Assembly: GCF_027497215.1 (NCBI RefSeq)
Contig: NZ_CP114904.1
Span: forward strand, 496,001-560,000
Direction: 5' to 3'
Length of the DNA stretch: 64,000 bases
Source of the DNA: Micromonospora sp. WMMD812
Lineage (GTDB): Bacteria > Actinomycetota > Actinomycetes > Mycobacteriales > Micromonosporaceae
Position 1 is the stretch's first letter. The number at the start of each line of letters is the position of its first letter. Shown piece by piece: positions 28,967-37,613 of the stretch. Both the position numbers and the translations under genes were made by a program. The notes beneath the pieces were generated by a model. That model saw only the letters and a program-made list of their open reading frames with translations. It made no database searches and had not been told where the DNA came from.

Positions 28967-29273
28967 CGGGCGGGGAGTCGGCGAGTTCGGCGACCACCTC
29001 GGCGTGGCAGCGCTCCGGCGCGCACCAGCAGCCGAGCCGGCGGCCACGCAACTCGGGCAGCAGCGCGAGCAGGTCGGGGCGGCTGAGCAGATACGCCCGG
29101 TACTTCTCGACCACCTCGTCACGGCTGCCGTCCGGGCCCGGCCGGTAGGGGCTGGACAGCGCGGAGGCCGGGAGGCGCCAACCGCCGCGGAACATGGCGC
29201 GTCCGACGTAGACCACGTCGGCGTAGGCCGGGTCGCCGCGGTGGCCCTTGAGGTTGACGACGGTGGTCGGCAC
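28950..29273 (-). CDS. DUF4326 family protein
   Basis: A 107-residue protein. It begins VPTTVVNLKGHRGDPAYADV and VYVGRAMFRGGWRLPAS, and has the family hallmark LRGRRLGCWCAPERCHAEVV near the C-terminus, with the cysteine cluster CWC...C. Members occur widely in phages and bacteria; no function is known. The GTG start lacks a clear ribosome site, so it may be leaderless. It converges on the ABC operon. Confidence 0.85.
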   Translation of the reverse strand: MPTTVVNLKGHRGDPAYADVVYVGRAMFRGGWRLPASALSSPYRPGPDGSRDEVVEKYRAYLLSRPDLLALLPELRGRRLGCWCAPERCHAEVVAELADSPPAAAPG

Positions 29274-29302
29274 GACCCGTAATCTCGCACACGCCCGCCG
29301 GC

Positions 29303-29332
29303 CGGCACCACCGTGCCGGCGCGGTGGTGCCG
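29303..29332 (-). terminator. hairpin after the dioxygenase-like gene
   Basis: An 11-bp perfect stem (29303-29313 with 29322-29332) with an eight-base loop, about 75 bases past the stop of the minus-strand dioxygenase-like gene and upstream of the DUF4326 gene. Confidence 0.65.
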
Positions 29333-29405
29333 TCACGCGTCGTCTGGTCGCTCGCCCGGCGGCGACGCCGCGACCGTCGCGCGGTCGGCGGCGGAGGCAT
29401 CGGGG

Positions 29406-30314
29406 TCAGGACGACGGCGGGCCACCCGCCGGGCCGCCGCTGGGCGGGGTGCCGCCTGGGCCGCCTCCGCCGGGGTCGTTGCCGCCGCCGCTCTCCTCCC
29501 CGTCCGGGTCGATGGCGATGGTCAGGGTGGCCCGGTATCCCTCGGTCACGTTGCCGGTGACCGCCGCCAGCTCGGTGGCCGCGGAGTCGTTTCCGAACAC
29601 GTTGTCGGTGGCGAGGGTGATCGAATCCAGGTTGGTGACGCTCCTGTCGTAGCCGGCGGTCGCGTAGACGGCGTCGCAGATCTGCTCCGGGAAGGTGATC
29701 TGGGAAGTCTTGGCGATCGGCCCGTCGCCGCTGGTGGCGTTCGCCAGGGCCTTGTACACCTCGAAGTGGATGTGTGGCCACCGGCCGGAGTAGCACCCGG
29801 GGAAGATGCTGGTGAAAGTGACCGTTCCGGTCTCGTCGGCGACCTGGATGCCGCGCAGGTAGTTCTGGTCCGCGACGGCCTGGGAGTACAGCGAGTAGTT
29901 CCCGTCGCGGTCGCACTGCCAGGCGTAGACCGCGGCGCCGGGCAGCGCGGCCCCGGCCAGGTCCTTGACCACCAGCGAGAACTCCAGGGGTACGCCCTCG
30001 GCGGTCCCGCTGGCGTCGCCGAACGACGACCGGATGTCGCGGCGCACGATGCCCTCCTGGACGCGTACGTCGGGGCCGTTGGAGCCGTCCGCCGGGTACG
30101 GGCCGTTGGTCTCCGACTCGACCTCGGTCAGGGCGCCGTCGGAGGCGCCGGACGATCCGGTGACGCCGTCGCGGCAGGCGCCCAGCGCCATCAGGGCACC
30201 CGCGCCGCCCAGTCCGGTGAGCAGCCGGCGTCTCGACAGGGTCCGCAGGTCGAACCGCAGTCGCTTGTCGTGCACTCGGCGTACGTAGGCCTCGTTCTCC
30301 GCTGGCTCCCGCAT
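29406..30314 (-). CDS. Tat-exported intradiol ring-cleavage dioxygenase-like lipoprotein
   Basis: A 302-residue exported protein. A twin-arginine signal (SRRRLLTGLGG, residues 28-38) is followed by lipobox MALGAC (C47). The catalytic domain resembles protocatechuate/catechol intradiol dioxygenases: ALPGAAVYAWQCDRDGNYSLYS supplies the first tyrosine region, and GRWPHIHFEVY the second tyrosine-less histidine pair typical of iron binding. The tail is a Gly/Pro-rich disordered stretch of about 30 residues. It probably acts outside the membrane on aromatic diols; the substrate is unknown. It diverges from the hydroxyproline operon. Confidence 0.85.
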   Translation of the reverse strand: MREPAENEAYVRRVHDKRLRFDLRTLSRRRLLTGLGGAGALMALGACRDGVTGSSGASDGALTEVESETNGPYPADGSNGPDVRVQEGIVRRDIRSSFGDASGTAEGVPLEFSLVVKDLAGAALPGAAVYAWQCDRDGNYSLYSQAVADQNYLRGIQVADETGTVTFTSIFPGCYSGRWPHIHFEVYKALANATSGDGPIAKTSQITFPEQICDAVYATAGYDRSVTNLDSITLATDNVFGNDSAATELAAVTGNVTEGYRATLTIAIDPDGEESGGGNDPGGGGPGGTPPSGGPAGGPPSS

Positions 30315-30463
30315 CGTTCTCGCACCCCTTCGGTGTCGCTGATGAGGCGAGTGAAGCCGCCCGTCCTGTGGCCCGGCTGTGGCGACCTTGTGGTCTGGCT
30401 ACGGGCCACCCGCCACACCGGACGGCACCTCGGCGCCGGACGGGAGTAATGACCCGCAGCCTC

Positions 30464-30513
30464 TTGGCACGTGACGTGTGCACGCCTAGGGTCAGTGCAA
30501 TGCCACACGTCAC
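30464..30513 (+). promoter_or_regulatory. promoter and operator region of the hydroxyproline operon
   Basis: TTGGCA (30464-30469) and TAGGGT (30487-30492) with exactly 17 bp spacing form a good promoter. The inverted pair GTGACGTGTG (30471-30480) and CACACGTCAC (30504-30513) flanks the -10 box. GTGCAATGCCAC (30495-30506) covers the predicted start site, and a nearly identical site in reverse orientation lies at 31941. The GntR protein encoded in the operon is the obvious candidate ligand. Confidence 0.65.
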
Positions 30514-30617
30514 CAGCCGGTGATGGCGCTCCGGTGGTCCGGGACGTGGCTGGTGGGAGCACGGCACCGACGGCTTCGACCGGGCCGTGTCCGGTCCGCG
30601 GCAGGAAGGAGTTCCCG

Positions 30618-31946
30618 TTGCGTGAGGGCAGGCCGCCGAAGCTGGCCGAGGTCGCGGCGTTCACGGAGTACCTGAGCACGGGCTGGGGCGTACCGGATCG
30701 CACGCCGCCGGTCGTGCCCGGCGCGGCCGAGGCCGCCGCCGACCACCGGGCCCGGCTGGCCGAGGCGCTTCCCGGCCGGACCGTCGTGCTCGCGGCGGGG
30801 GAGGCGCCCGTACGCAGCAACGACACGACGTACGACTTCCGCCCGGACAGCGACTTCTTCTGGCTGACCGGCTGCGCGGTCGAGAGCGCCGCCGTGGTGC
30901 TGCGTGACGGCGACGCCACGCTGTACCTGCCGCCGCCCGCCCAGCCCGGCGACCCCGGGTTCTTCCGGGACGCCCGGTACGGCGAGTTGTGGGTCGGGGC
31001 GGCGCCGGGCCCGGCCGACTGGGCGCGGGCGCTGGGCGTCCCGGTCCGGCCACTCGGCGAGCTCACCGAGGACGTGACCCGGGACGAGGAGGTCTTCCGG
31101 ACCCTCGCCGAGCTGCGCATGGACAAGGACGCGTGGGAGATCGGGCAGCTGCGCGACGCGGTGGACCGCACGGTCGAGGGCTTCGCCGCGGTCGCCCGCG
31201 AGATCCCCACCGCGATCGCGGGGCCCGGGGAGCGGTGGCTGCAGGGCACCTTCGACCGGTACGCGCGGGCCTACGGCAACGGCCCCGGCTACGCCACGAT
31301 CGTCGGCAGTGGACCGCACGCGCCCACCCTGCACTGGGTGCGCGCGGACGGTCCGGTGCTACCGGACGAGGTGCTCCTGCTCGACATGGGCGTCGAGGTA
31401 CGGAGCCACTACACGGCGGACGTCACCCGCACGCTCCCCGCCTCCGGACAGTTCTCTCCGGTCCAGCGGCAGGTGCACGACCTGGTGGAGCGGGCCCACC
31501 GGGCCGGGCTGGCGGCGGTGGGCCCGGGCCGCCGGTTCACCGACTTCCACCACGCCGCGATGGAGGTGATCGCCCGGGGCCTGGCGGACTGGGGACTGTT
31601 GCCGGTCTCGGTGGACGAGGCGCTGTCCGACACCGGGCAGCACCATCGCCGCTATCTGGTGTGCGGCATCGGCCATCACCTGGGGCTGGACGTGCACGAC
31701 TGCGGCCCGGCCGCGGAGGAGGCCTACCAGGGTGGGGTCCTGGCACCCGGCATGGTGCTCACGGTCGAGCCCGGGCTGTACTTCCACGCGCACGACCTGA
31801 CCGTGCCCCCCGAACTGCGCGGGATCGGCGTGCGCATCGAGGACGACCTCCTGGTCACGCCGGACGGCGCGGAGGTGCTGTCCGGCGCGCTGCCGATCGA
31901 CGCCGACGGTCTGGAGAAGTGGATGGCGACCACCCAAGCTGTGTGA
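30618..31946 (+). CDS. pepP: Xaa-Pro aminopeptidase (aminopeptidase P family)
   Basis: A 442-residue M24 metallopeptidase with an N-terminal creatinase-like AMP_N domain (residues 1 to about 160) and a C-terminal pita-bread catalytic domain. Dinuclear metal ligands are visible in LLLDMGVEVRSHYTADVTRT, GIGHHLGLDVHDCG, LTVEPGLYF and GVRIEDDLLV. It removes residues N-terminal to proline. The TTG start is preceded by AAGGAG at seven bases. As first gene of the hydroxyproline operon it plausibly trims collagen-like X-Pro/X-Hyp peptides to feed the pathway. Confidence 0.92.
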   Translation: MREGRPPKLAEVAAFTEYLSTGWGVPDRTPPVVPGAAEAAADHRARLAEALPGRTVVLAAGEAPVRSNDTTYDFRPDSDFFWLTGCAVESAAVVLRDGDATLYLPPPAQPGDPGFFRDARYGELWVGAAPGPADWARALGVPVRPLGELTEDVTRDEEVFRTLAELRMDKDAWEIGQLRDAVDRTVEGFAAVAREIPTAIAGPGERWLQGTFDRYARAYGNGPGYATIVGSGPHAPTLHWVRADGPVLPDEVLLLDMGVEVRSHYTADVTRTLPASGQFSPVQRQVHDLVERAHRAGLAAVGPGRRFTDFHHAAMEVIARGLADWGLLPVSVDEALSDTGQHHRRYLVCGIGHHLGLDVHDCGPAAEEAYQGGVLAPGMVLTVEPGLYFHAHDLTVPPELRGIGVRIEDDLLVTPDGAEVLSGALPIDADGLEKWMATTQAV

Positions 31947-31956
31947 CATTGCACTG
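31941..31956 (+). promoter_or_regulatory. second copy of the candidate GntR operator
   Basis: GTGTGACATTGCACTG matches the reverse complement of 30493-30508 at 15 of 16 positions. It straddles the pepP stop and lies 22 bases before the start of the deaminase gene, suggesting an internal regulated promoter or co-operative binding. Confidence 0.6.
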
Positions 31957-31978
31957 CCGATCGCTGAGGAGGCCCAGC

Positions 31979-32884
31979 ATGACCACCCCCGCACGGCCCT
32001 GGCGCGGCGTACACGTCGCGACGGCGCTGCCCCTCCGGGACGACCTCTCCGTCGACCACGACGCGTTCGCCGAGCACGTCCAGTTCCTCGCCGACGGCGG
32101 CTGCGACGGGGTGACGCCCAACGGCTCCCTCGGCGAGTACCAGACGCTGACCCCCGAGGAGCGGGCGCGCGTCGTCGAGACGGCCGTCCAGTCCGCGCCG
32201 GCCGGGTTCGGCGTCATGCCCGGAGTCGCCGCGTACGGGGCACTCGAGGCCCGCCGCTGGGCGGAGCACGCCGCCGAGGCCGGAGCCACCTCCGTCCTCC
32301 TGCTGCCGCCGAACGCCTACCGCGCCGACCGTACGGCGGTCGTCGCGCACTACCGCGAGGTCGCGCGGGCGGGCCTGCCGGTCGTCGCCTACAACAACCC
32401 CGTCGACACCAAGGTGGACCTGACTCCGGCGCTGCTCGCCGAACTGTTCGACGAGGGACTGGTCGTCGGCGTGAAGGAGTTCACCGGGGACGTCCGCCGG
32501 GCCTACGAGATCGCCGAGCTGGCGCCCGATCTGGACCTCCTGGTCGGCGCCGACGACGTGCTGCTCGAACTGGGCATCGCCGGAGCGGTCGGCTGGATCG
32601 CCGGCTATCCGAACGCGATCCCGGCGAGCACCGTGGAGCTCTACCGGCTGGTCACCTCGGGCGATCCCGCCGACCTCGCCACAGCGTTGCCGATCTACCG
32701 CGACCTGCATCCGTTGCTGCGCTGGGACTCGCGCACCGAGTTCGTCCAGGCGATCAAGCTGTCGATGGACGTCTGCGGGCGCAGGGGCGGCCCCTGTCGT
32801 CCGCCCCGCCTGCCGCTGCCGCCGGAGGTGGCGGCCAGGATCACCGCCGACACCGAGGCCGTCCTGACGAAGGGGTACAAGTGA
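31979..32884 (+). CDS. DapA-family 1-pyrroline-4-hydroxy-2-carboxylate deaminase (probable)
   Basis: A 301-residue class I aldolase-fold protein of the DHDPS/NAL superfamily. The substrate loop is VTPNGSLGEYQTLTPEER, the conserved tyrosine Y138 is in VVAYNNP, and the Schiff-base lysine K166 is in VVGVKEFTGD. The fold alone permits several reactions, but the neighbours (hydroxyproline epimerase, D-hydroxyproline dehydrogenase, semialdehyde dehydrogenase) make it the deaminase that turns pyrroline-4-hydroxy-2-carboxylate into alpha-ketoglutarate semialdehyde. GGAGG precedes the ATG; the stop overlaps the next start. Confidence 0.87.
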   Translation: MTTPARPWRGVHVATALPLRDDLSVDHDAFAEHVQFLADGGCDGVTPNGSLGEYQTLTPEERARVVETAVQSAPAGFGVMPGVAAYGALEARRWAEHAAEAGATSVLLLPPNAYRADRTAVVAHYREVARAGLPVVAYNNPVDTKVDLTPALLAELFDEGLVVGVKEFTGDVRRAYEIAELAPDLDLLVGADDVLLELGIAGAVGWIAGYPNAIPASTVELYRLVTSGDPADLATALPIYRDLHPLLRWDSRTEFVQAIKLSMDVCGRRGGPCRPPRLPLPPEVAARITADTEAVLTKGYK

Positions 32885-33882
32885 GGTCGCGCCGCACGTT
32901 CCACGCCGTCGACTCGCACACCGAGGGCATGCCCACCCGGGTCGTCGTCGGCGGCCTGGGTACGATCCCCGGGGCGACCATGGCGGAGCGCCGGCTGTGG
33001 TTCATCGCGAACAGCGACGAGATCCGCACGTTGCTGATGTACGAGCCGCGCGGCCACGCCGCGATGAGCGGTGCCATCCTGCAGCCACCGACCCGTCCCG
33101 ACGCCGACTTCGGTGTGCTCTTCATCGAGGTCTCCGGGCTGCTGCCGATGTGCGGCCACGGCACGATCGGGGTCGCCACGGTCCTCGTCGAGACCGGCAT
33201 GGTGCCCGTCGTCGAACCGGTGACCACGATCCGGCTCGACACCCCCGCCGGGCTGGTCGTCGCGTCCGTGGCCGTACGCGACGGCGCGGCGGAGTCGGTC
33301 ACCATCCAGAACGTCCCGTCGTTCGTGCACGCGCTGGACCGCAAGGTCGAGGTGCCCGGCTTCGGCGGCGTCGGGTACGACATGGCGTTCGGCGGCAACT
33401 TCTACGCGATCGTCGACCTGGCGGATCTGGGCCTGCCCTTCGACCGGTCCCGCGCCGGCGACCTGCTGGCCGCCGGTTTGGCGATCATGGACGCGGTGAA
33501 CGAGCAGGAGCGACCGGTCCACCCGGAGCGCGGCGACATCAACGGCTGCCACCACGTCTACCTGAAGGCGCCCGGCTCGACCGCTCAACTGTCGCGGCAC
33601 GCCATGGCCATCCATCCGGGTTGGTTCGACCGGTCGCCCTGCGGCACGGGCACGAGCGCCCGGATGGCGCAGCTGCACGCCCGGGGCGAGTTGGGCGTCG
33701 GCGAGGACTTCGTCAACGAGTCCTTCATCGGCACCCGCTTCACCGGACGGCTGCTCGGCGAGACCACGGTCGGGTCGCGTCCGGCGGTGCTGCCGTCGAT
33801 CACCGGCCGGGCGTGGGTCACCGCGACCGCGCAGTTCCACGTCGACCCCACCGACCCGTTCCCCGCGGGGTTTCTGCTGTGA
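32881..33882 (+). CDS. 4-hydroxyproline 2-epimerase (proline racemase family)
   Basis: A 333-residue proline racemase-fold enzyme. Both catalytic cysteines are present, C91 in PMCGHGTIG and C254 in DRSPCGTGTSA, so it is an epimerase/racemase rather than the Thr-type 3-hydroxyproline dehydratase. It begins with HAVDSHTEGMPTRVVVGG. It should convert trans-4-hydroxy-L-proline to cis-4-hydroxy-D-proline. The GTG start overlaps the deaminase stop by four bases, and its own stop overlaps the GntR start in the same way. Confidence 0.92.
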   Translation: MRSRRTFHAVDSHTEGMPTRVVVGGLGTIPGATMAERRLWFIANSDEIRTLLMYEPRGHAAMSGAILQPPTRPDADFGVLFIEVSGLLPMCGHGTIGVATVLVETGMVPVVEPVTTIRLDTPAGLVVASVAVRDGAAESVTIQNVPSFVHALDRKVEVPGFGGVGYDMAFGGNFYAIVDLADLGLPFDRSRAGDLLAAGLAIMDAVNEQERPVHPERGDINGCHHVYLKAPGSTAQLSRHAMAIHPGWFDRSPCGTGTSARMAQLHARGELGVGEDFVNESFIGTRFTGRLLGETTVGSRPAVLPSITGRAWVTATAQFHVDPTDPFPAGFLL

Positions 33883-34562
33883 ACCCGACGCCCGTGCCGA
33901 GCCTGCCCGGGATCGGCCGCAAGGAGAACCTCCGCGACCGGATCCGGGAGGCGCTGCGCGCGGCGATCATCTCGGGGAAGCTGGAGCCCGGCGTGGTCTA
34001 CTCGGCTCCCGCGCTCGGCGCGCAGCTCGGCGTCTCGGCCACGCCGGTGCGGGAGGCCATGCTCGACCTGGTGAAGGGCGGCCTGGTCGTGCCCCACCCC
34101 AACAAGGGCTTCCGGGTCACCGAGATGTCCGAGGAGGACCTCGACAACCTGGCCGCCGTGCGGCTGCTCATCGAGCCGCCGACCGTGCGGGACCTCGTGG
34201 CGGTGATCCCGAAGGAGGACTTCCCCGAACTGCGGGGCCTGGCGCAGGACATCGTCGACGCGGCGGAGCGCGGTGACCTGCTCGGTTACATCGAGGCCGA
34301 CCATGTCTTCCACCTGACCCTGCTCGGCTACAGCCGCAACCGCTTCCTGGTGGACGTCGTCTCCGACCTGCGCTCGCGGACCCGGCTGCTCGGCCTGACC
34401 CCGCTGCTGGAGAGCGGCAGGCTGGTCCGGTCGGCCGCCGAGCACCACGAGCTTCTGGACTTCGTCGAGGCCGGCGACCCGTCCGGGGCCGAGCTGCTGA
34501 TGCGCCGTCACATCGGCCACGTACGCGGCCTGTGGGCCGGCGCTGCCGGGGACGCCGGATGA
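33879..34562 (+). CDS. GntR-family (FCD) transcriptional regulator
   Basis: A 227-residue regulator. The N-terminal winged helix (about 15-80) includes LRDRIREALRAAIISGKLEPG, APALGAQLGVSATPVREAM and HPNKGFRVTEM. The C-terminal all-alpha FCD ligand domain has metal-ligand residues in EADHVFHLTLLGYSRN and a HH pair in AAEHHELLDF. Its location inside the hydroxyproline operon and the repeated candidate operator suggest ligand-responsive repression of the same operon. The GTG start is coupled to the epimerase stop. Confidence 0.92.
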   Translation: MNPTPVPSLPGIGRKENLRDRIREALRAAIISGKLEPGVVYSAPALGAQLGVSATPVREAMLDLVKGGLVVPHPNKGFRVTEMSEEDLDNLAAVRLLIEPPTVRDLVAVIPKEDFPELRGLAQDIVDAAERGDLLGYIEADHVFHLTLLGYSRNRFLVDVVSDLRSRTRLLGLTPLLESGRLVRSAAEHHELLDFVEAGDPSGAELLMRRHIGHVRGLWAGAAGDAG

Positions 34563-34628
34563 GCGGGCGAACCGTCCGAACCGCGCCGGTGCGTGTCGTG
34601 GCGATGCCGAGCGAAGCGACGCGGTGAC

Positions 34629-35786
34629 ATGAGCGTGGACCTGGTGGTCGTCGGCGCGGGCGTGGTGGGCGCGGCCAGCGCCTACTTCGCCGCCCGGGCG
34701 GGGCTGCGGGTCCTCGTCGTCGACCGCGGGGCGATCGCCGGAGGGACCTCCAGCGCGGGGGAGGGGAACCTGCTGGTCTCCGACAAGGAGGCCGGTCCCG
34801 AACTCGACCTGGCGCTCTACTCGCAGCGGATCTGGCGCGAGGACCTGGCGGCGCACGCCGAGCGGTGGGAGTTCGAGCCCAAGGGCGGCCTGGTCGTCGC
34901 GGCGTCGGAGCAGAGTGTCGCCTCGCTGCGCGCGCTCACCGTCCACCAGCGCCGGTGCGGGGTCGAGGTCTGCGACGTCGCGCGGGCCGAGTTGCGCGAC
35001 TACGAGCCCCACCTGTCCCCGCGGCTCGCCGGAGGCGCCTTCTATCCGCAGGACGCCCAGGTCCAGCCGATGCTGGTCGCGGCGCACCTGCTGCGGCTGG
35101 CGCGCGAGCGCGGCACCCGGGTACGCACGAACACCGAGGTGACCGGCTTCCTCCGCGACGGCGACCGGGTGACCGGCGTACGGACCCCCGACGGAGACAT
35201 CCCCGCCGGCGCGGTGCTCAACGCGACCGGCACCTGGGCCGGCGCGCTCGCCGGCCTCGCCGGGGTGCGTGTCCCGGTGCTGCCCCGGCGCGGCTTCATC
35301 CTGGTCACCCAGCCGATGCCACCCCGGATCATCCGCCACAAGGTGTACGCCGCCGAGTACGTCGGAGACGTGGCCAGCTCCGACGCCGCCCTGCAGACCT
35401 CACCCGTCGTCGAGGGCACCGCCAGCGGCACGGTCCTCATCGGCGCGTCCCGCGAACGCGTCGGGTTCGACCGGACGGTGTCCGCGTCGGCCATCGGCGC
35501 GCTCGCGGCCAAGGCGATCGCGCTGTTCCCGATGCTCCGGGACGTCCGCGCGATCCGCACCTACCTCGGCTTCCGCCCCTACTGCCCCGATCACCTGCCG
35601 GTCATCGGTGCCGACCCCCGCGCGCCCGGCCTGTGGCACGCCTGCGGTCACGAGGGCGCCGGCGTCGGGCTGTCGGCCGGGACCGGCAAGCTGATCGCCC
35701 AGGCGCTCGTGGGGGAGCGGACCGACCTGGACCTCACACCGTTCGCGCCGGACCGGTTCGCGCCCGCCGAGGAGGCGGCCCCATGA
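34629..35786 (+). CDS. FAD-dependent D-hydroxyproline dehydrogenase, DadA-like subunit
   Basis: A 385-residue DAO-family flavoprotein. It begins MSVDLVVVGAGVVGAASAYF (FAD motif), with GTSSAGEGNLLVSDKEAG, the substrate-domain YPQDAQVQPMLVAAHLLRLA and the C-terminal FAD segment LWHACGHEGAGVGLSAGTG. With the 2Fe-2S protein and second flavoprotein encoded next, it fits the heteromeric D-hydroxyproline dehydrogenases that oxidise cis-4-hydroxy-D-proline to the pyrroline. A 66-bp gap separates it from the GntR gene; a ribosome site is weak. Confidence 0.87.
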   Translation: MSVDLVVVGAGVVGAASAYFAARAGLRVLVVDRGAIAGGTSSAGEGNLLVSDKEAGPELDLALYSQRIWREDLAAHAERWEFEPKGGLVVAASEQSVASLRALTVHQRRCGVEVCDVARAELRDYEPHLSPRLAGGAFYPQDAQVQPMLVAAHLLRLARERGTRVRTNTEVTGFLRDGDRVTGVRTPDGDIPAGAVLNATGTWAGALAGLAGVRVPVLPRRGFILVTQPMPPRIIRHKVYAAEYVGDVASSDAALQTSPVVEGTASGTVLIGASRERVGFDRTVSASAIGALAAKAIALFPMLRDVRAIRTYLGFRPYCPDHLPVIGADPRAPGLWHACGHEGAGVGLSAGTGKLIAQALVGERTDLDLTPFAPDRFAPAEEAAP

Positions 35787-36127
35787 CCCACCACCTGACC
35801 TTCCGCGGCGCCGCCGTCGCGGCCGAGCCCGGCCAGAGCGTCGCCGCGGCACTGGTCGCCGCCGGCATCCTCGACTGGCGCGCCACCCGCAAGGAGGGCA
35901 GACCCCGGGGATTGTTCTGCGGCATCGGCGTCTGCTTCGACTGCCTCATCACCGTCGACGGCCTCCCCGACCAGCGCGCCTGCCTGGTCACCGCCGCCGA
36001 CGGCATGATCCTCGGCGACGCCGCCGAGGGCGGTGCGGACGCCGAGGGTGGCGCGGACGCCGAGGGTGGTGCGGACGCCGAGGGCGGTGCCGCCGGGTGG
36101 GCGACGGGCGGTGCGGCGCATGCATGA
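35783..36127 (+). CDS. 2Fe-2S subunit of D-hydroxyproline dehydrogenase
   Basis: A 114-residue ferredoxin-like subunit. The four iron-sulfur cysteines appear in GLFCGIGVCFDCLI and QRACLVTA. It is homologous to the small (2Fe-2S)-binding partner of heterotetrameric D-hydroxyproline and sarcosine-type oxidases. The ATG overlaps the preceding gene by four bases. The C-terminus carries an unusual AEGGAD hexapeptide repeat of about 25 residues not needed for cluster binding. Confidence 0.9.
   Translation: MTHHLTFRGAAVAAEPGQSVAAALVAAGILDWRATRKEGRPRGLFCGIGVCFDCLITVDGLPDQRACLVTAADGMILGDAAEGGADAEGGADAEGGADAEGGAAGWATGGAAHA
36023..36091 (+). repeat. 18-bp tandem repeat encoding AEGGAD
   Basis: Three full units (36023-36040, 36041-36058, 36059-36076) and a partial fourth, differing at third positions of glycine codons. 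Inside the 2Fe-2S subunit gene. Confidence 0.88.
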
Positions 36128-37613
36128 CGTCGCCGTCGTCGGCGCCGGGCCGGCCGGCCTCGCCGCCGCCGTCGAGGCCGCCGAAGCCGGGCTCGACGTC
36201 GCCCTGATCGACACCGCCGCGCAGCCGGGCGGGCAGTACTGGCGGCACTACGACGAGAGCCACGCCCGCCCCGGCGATCGCGCCGGCCACCACGGCTGGC
36301 CGGTCTTCACCAGCCTTCGCCACCGCCTGGACAACCTGCGCGCCGCCGGCCGGATCCGGTACCTCCCCGGCCGCCAGGTGTGGCTCGTCACCCGGGACGC
36401 CGGCGGTTCGTTCACCGTTCGCGTGACGGCGACCGTGTCCACGGCGGATCCGCCGGACGGCGCGGAGCGCGGTCTCCGCGCGCGGGCGCTGATCCTCTGC
36501 CCCGGCGGCTACGACCGGCAGCTGCCCGTCCCCGGCTGGGACCTGCCCGGCGTGCTGACCGCCGGGGGAGCGCAGGCCCTGCTCAAGGGGCATCGCACGA
36601 CCGCCGGGCGGCGTGCGGTCGTCGCCGGCACCGGCCCGTTCCTGCTCCCCGTGGCCACCGGGCTCGCGCGGGCCGGAGTCCGCGTCGCGGCCGTCGTCGA
36701 GGCCAACGCCACGCGCGGCTGGCTGCGCGATCCGCTCGGCGCGATGTCCGCGCCGGGCAAGTCCGTCGAGGCACTGCGGTACGCGGCGCTGCTGGCCCGG
36801 CACCGCATCCCGTACCGGACGAGAACCGTGATCCGTGAGATCCTCGGCACGGACCGGGTCGAGGCGGTCCGGATCGCCCGCGTGGACCGCGACGGCCGCC
36901 CGGCCGGGCCGGCGGAGGAGATCCCCGCCGACGTCGTGGCGCTCGGCTGGGGGTTCACCCCGTCGGTCGAACTGCCGCTCATGCTCGGCGCCGAGACGGT
37001 GCAGGACGCCGACGGATCCCTCGTCGTGGCCGTCGACGACCGCCAGCGCAGCAGCGTCGACGGGCTGTACGTCGCCGGCGAGGCGACCGGTGTCGGCGGC
37101 GCGGCCCTGGCCGTCCACGAGGGACGGCTGAGCGCGCTCGCCCTCGCCGCCGCGCGGGGCCGCCCGGTCGATCCGGGCATGACGAGGCGGCTGCGCGGCG
37201 CGGTCGCGCGGGGACGGCGGTTCGCCGCCGCCCTGCACCGGACCTATCCGGTGCCACCCGAGTGGCCGCGGTGGCTGTCGGAGACGACGCTGGTCTGCCG
37301 CTGCGAGGAGGTCTCGTACGGCGCCCTGCGCCGGGCGCACGACGACCTCGGCGCGCAGGACGCGCGCACGCTGAAGATGCTGGCGCGGCCGGGGATGGGC
37401 TGGTGCCAGGGACGCGTGTGCGGGTTCGCCACCGCCGGGATCGCGGCCCGGTTGAGTGGGCGCGGGTGCACGGCGCAGGACCTGCGCCCGCTGGCCACCC
37501 GCAGCCTCGCCGTGCCGGTGCCCCTCGCCGAACTTGCCGAACTGGCCGATGACAGGACGCCCGTCGAGGCGTCGGAACACCCGACGAAGGAACGAGGACG
37601 AGCCGGTGAGTGA
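36120..37613 (+). CDS. FAD/NAD(P)-binding subunit of D-hydroxyproline dehydrogenase with Bfd-like 2Fe-2S domain
   Basis: A 497-residue flavoprotein. The N-terminal FAD motif is VAVVGAGPAGLAAAVEAAEAG, a central second nucleotide motif VVAGTGPFLLPVATGLARAG lies near residue 170, and the late FAD segment is GLYVAGEATGVGGAALAV. The C-terminal Bfd-like domain has cysteines in LVCRCEEVSYG and GWCQGRVCG. The gene order DadA-like, ferredoxin, FAD/Bfd is the known subunit set of proline/hydroxyproline dehydrogenases. ATG 36120 is chosen; GTG 36111 is possible. The 5' end overlaps the 2Fe-2S gene. Confidence 0.9.
   Translation: MHDVAVVGAGPAGLAAAVEAAEAGLDVALIDTAAQPGGQYWRHYDESHARPGDRAGHHGWPVFTSLRHRLDNLRAAGRIRYLPGRQVWLVTRDAGGSFTVRVTATVSTADPPDGAERGLRARALILCPGGYDRQLPVPGWDLPGVLTAGGAQALLKGHRTTAGRRAVVAGTGPFLLPVATGLARAGVRVAAVVEANATRGWLRDPLGAMSAPGKSVEALRYAALLARHRIPYRTRTVIREILGTDRVEAVRIARVDRDGRPAGPAEEIPADVVALGWGFTPSVELPLMLGAETVQDADGSLVVAVDDRQRSSVDGLYVAGEATGVGGAALAVHEGRLSALALAAARGRPVDPGMTRRLRGAVARGRRFAAALHRTYPVPPEWPRWLSETTLVCRCEEVSYGALRRAHDDLGAQDARTLKMLARPGMGWCQGRVCGFATAGIAARLSGRGCTAQDLRPLATRSLAVPVPLAELAELADDRTPVEASEHPTKERGRAGE

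Noticed and set aside
36023..36091. Tandem repeats as a CRISPR array
   Set aside because: No spacers; the units are contiguous 18-bp codon repeats inside a gene. No CRISPR array was seen anywhere.
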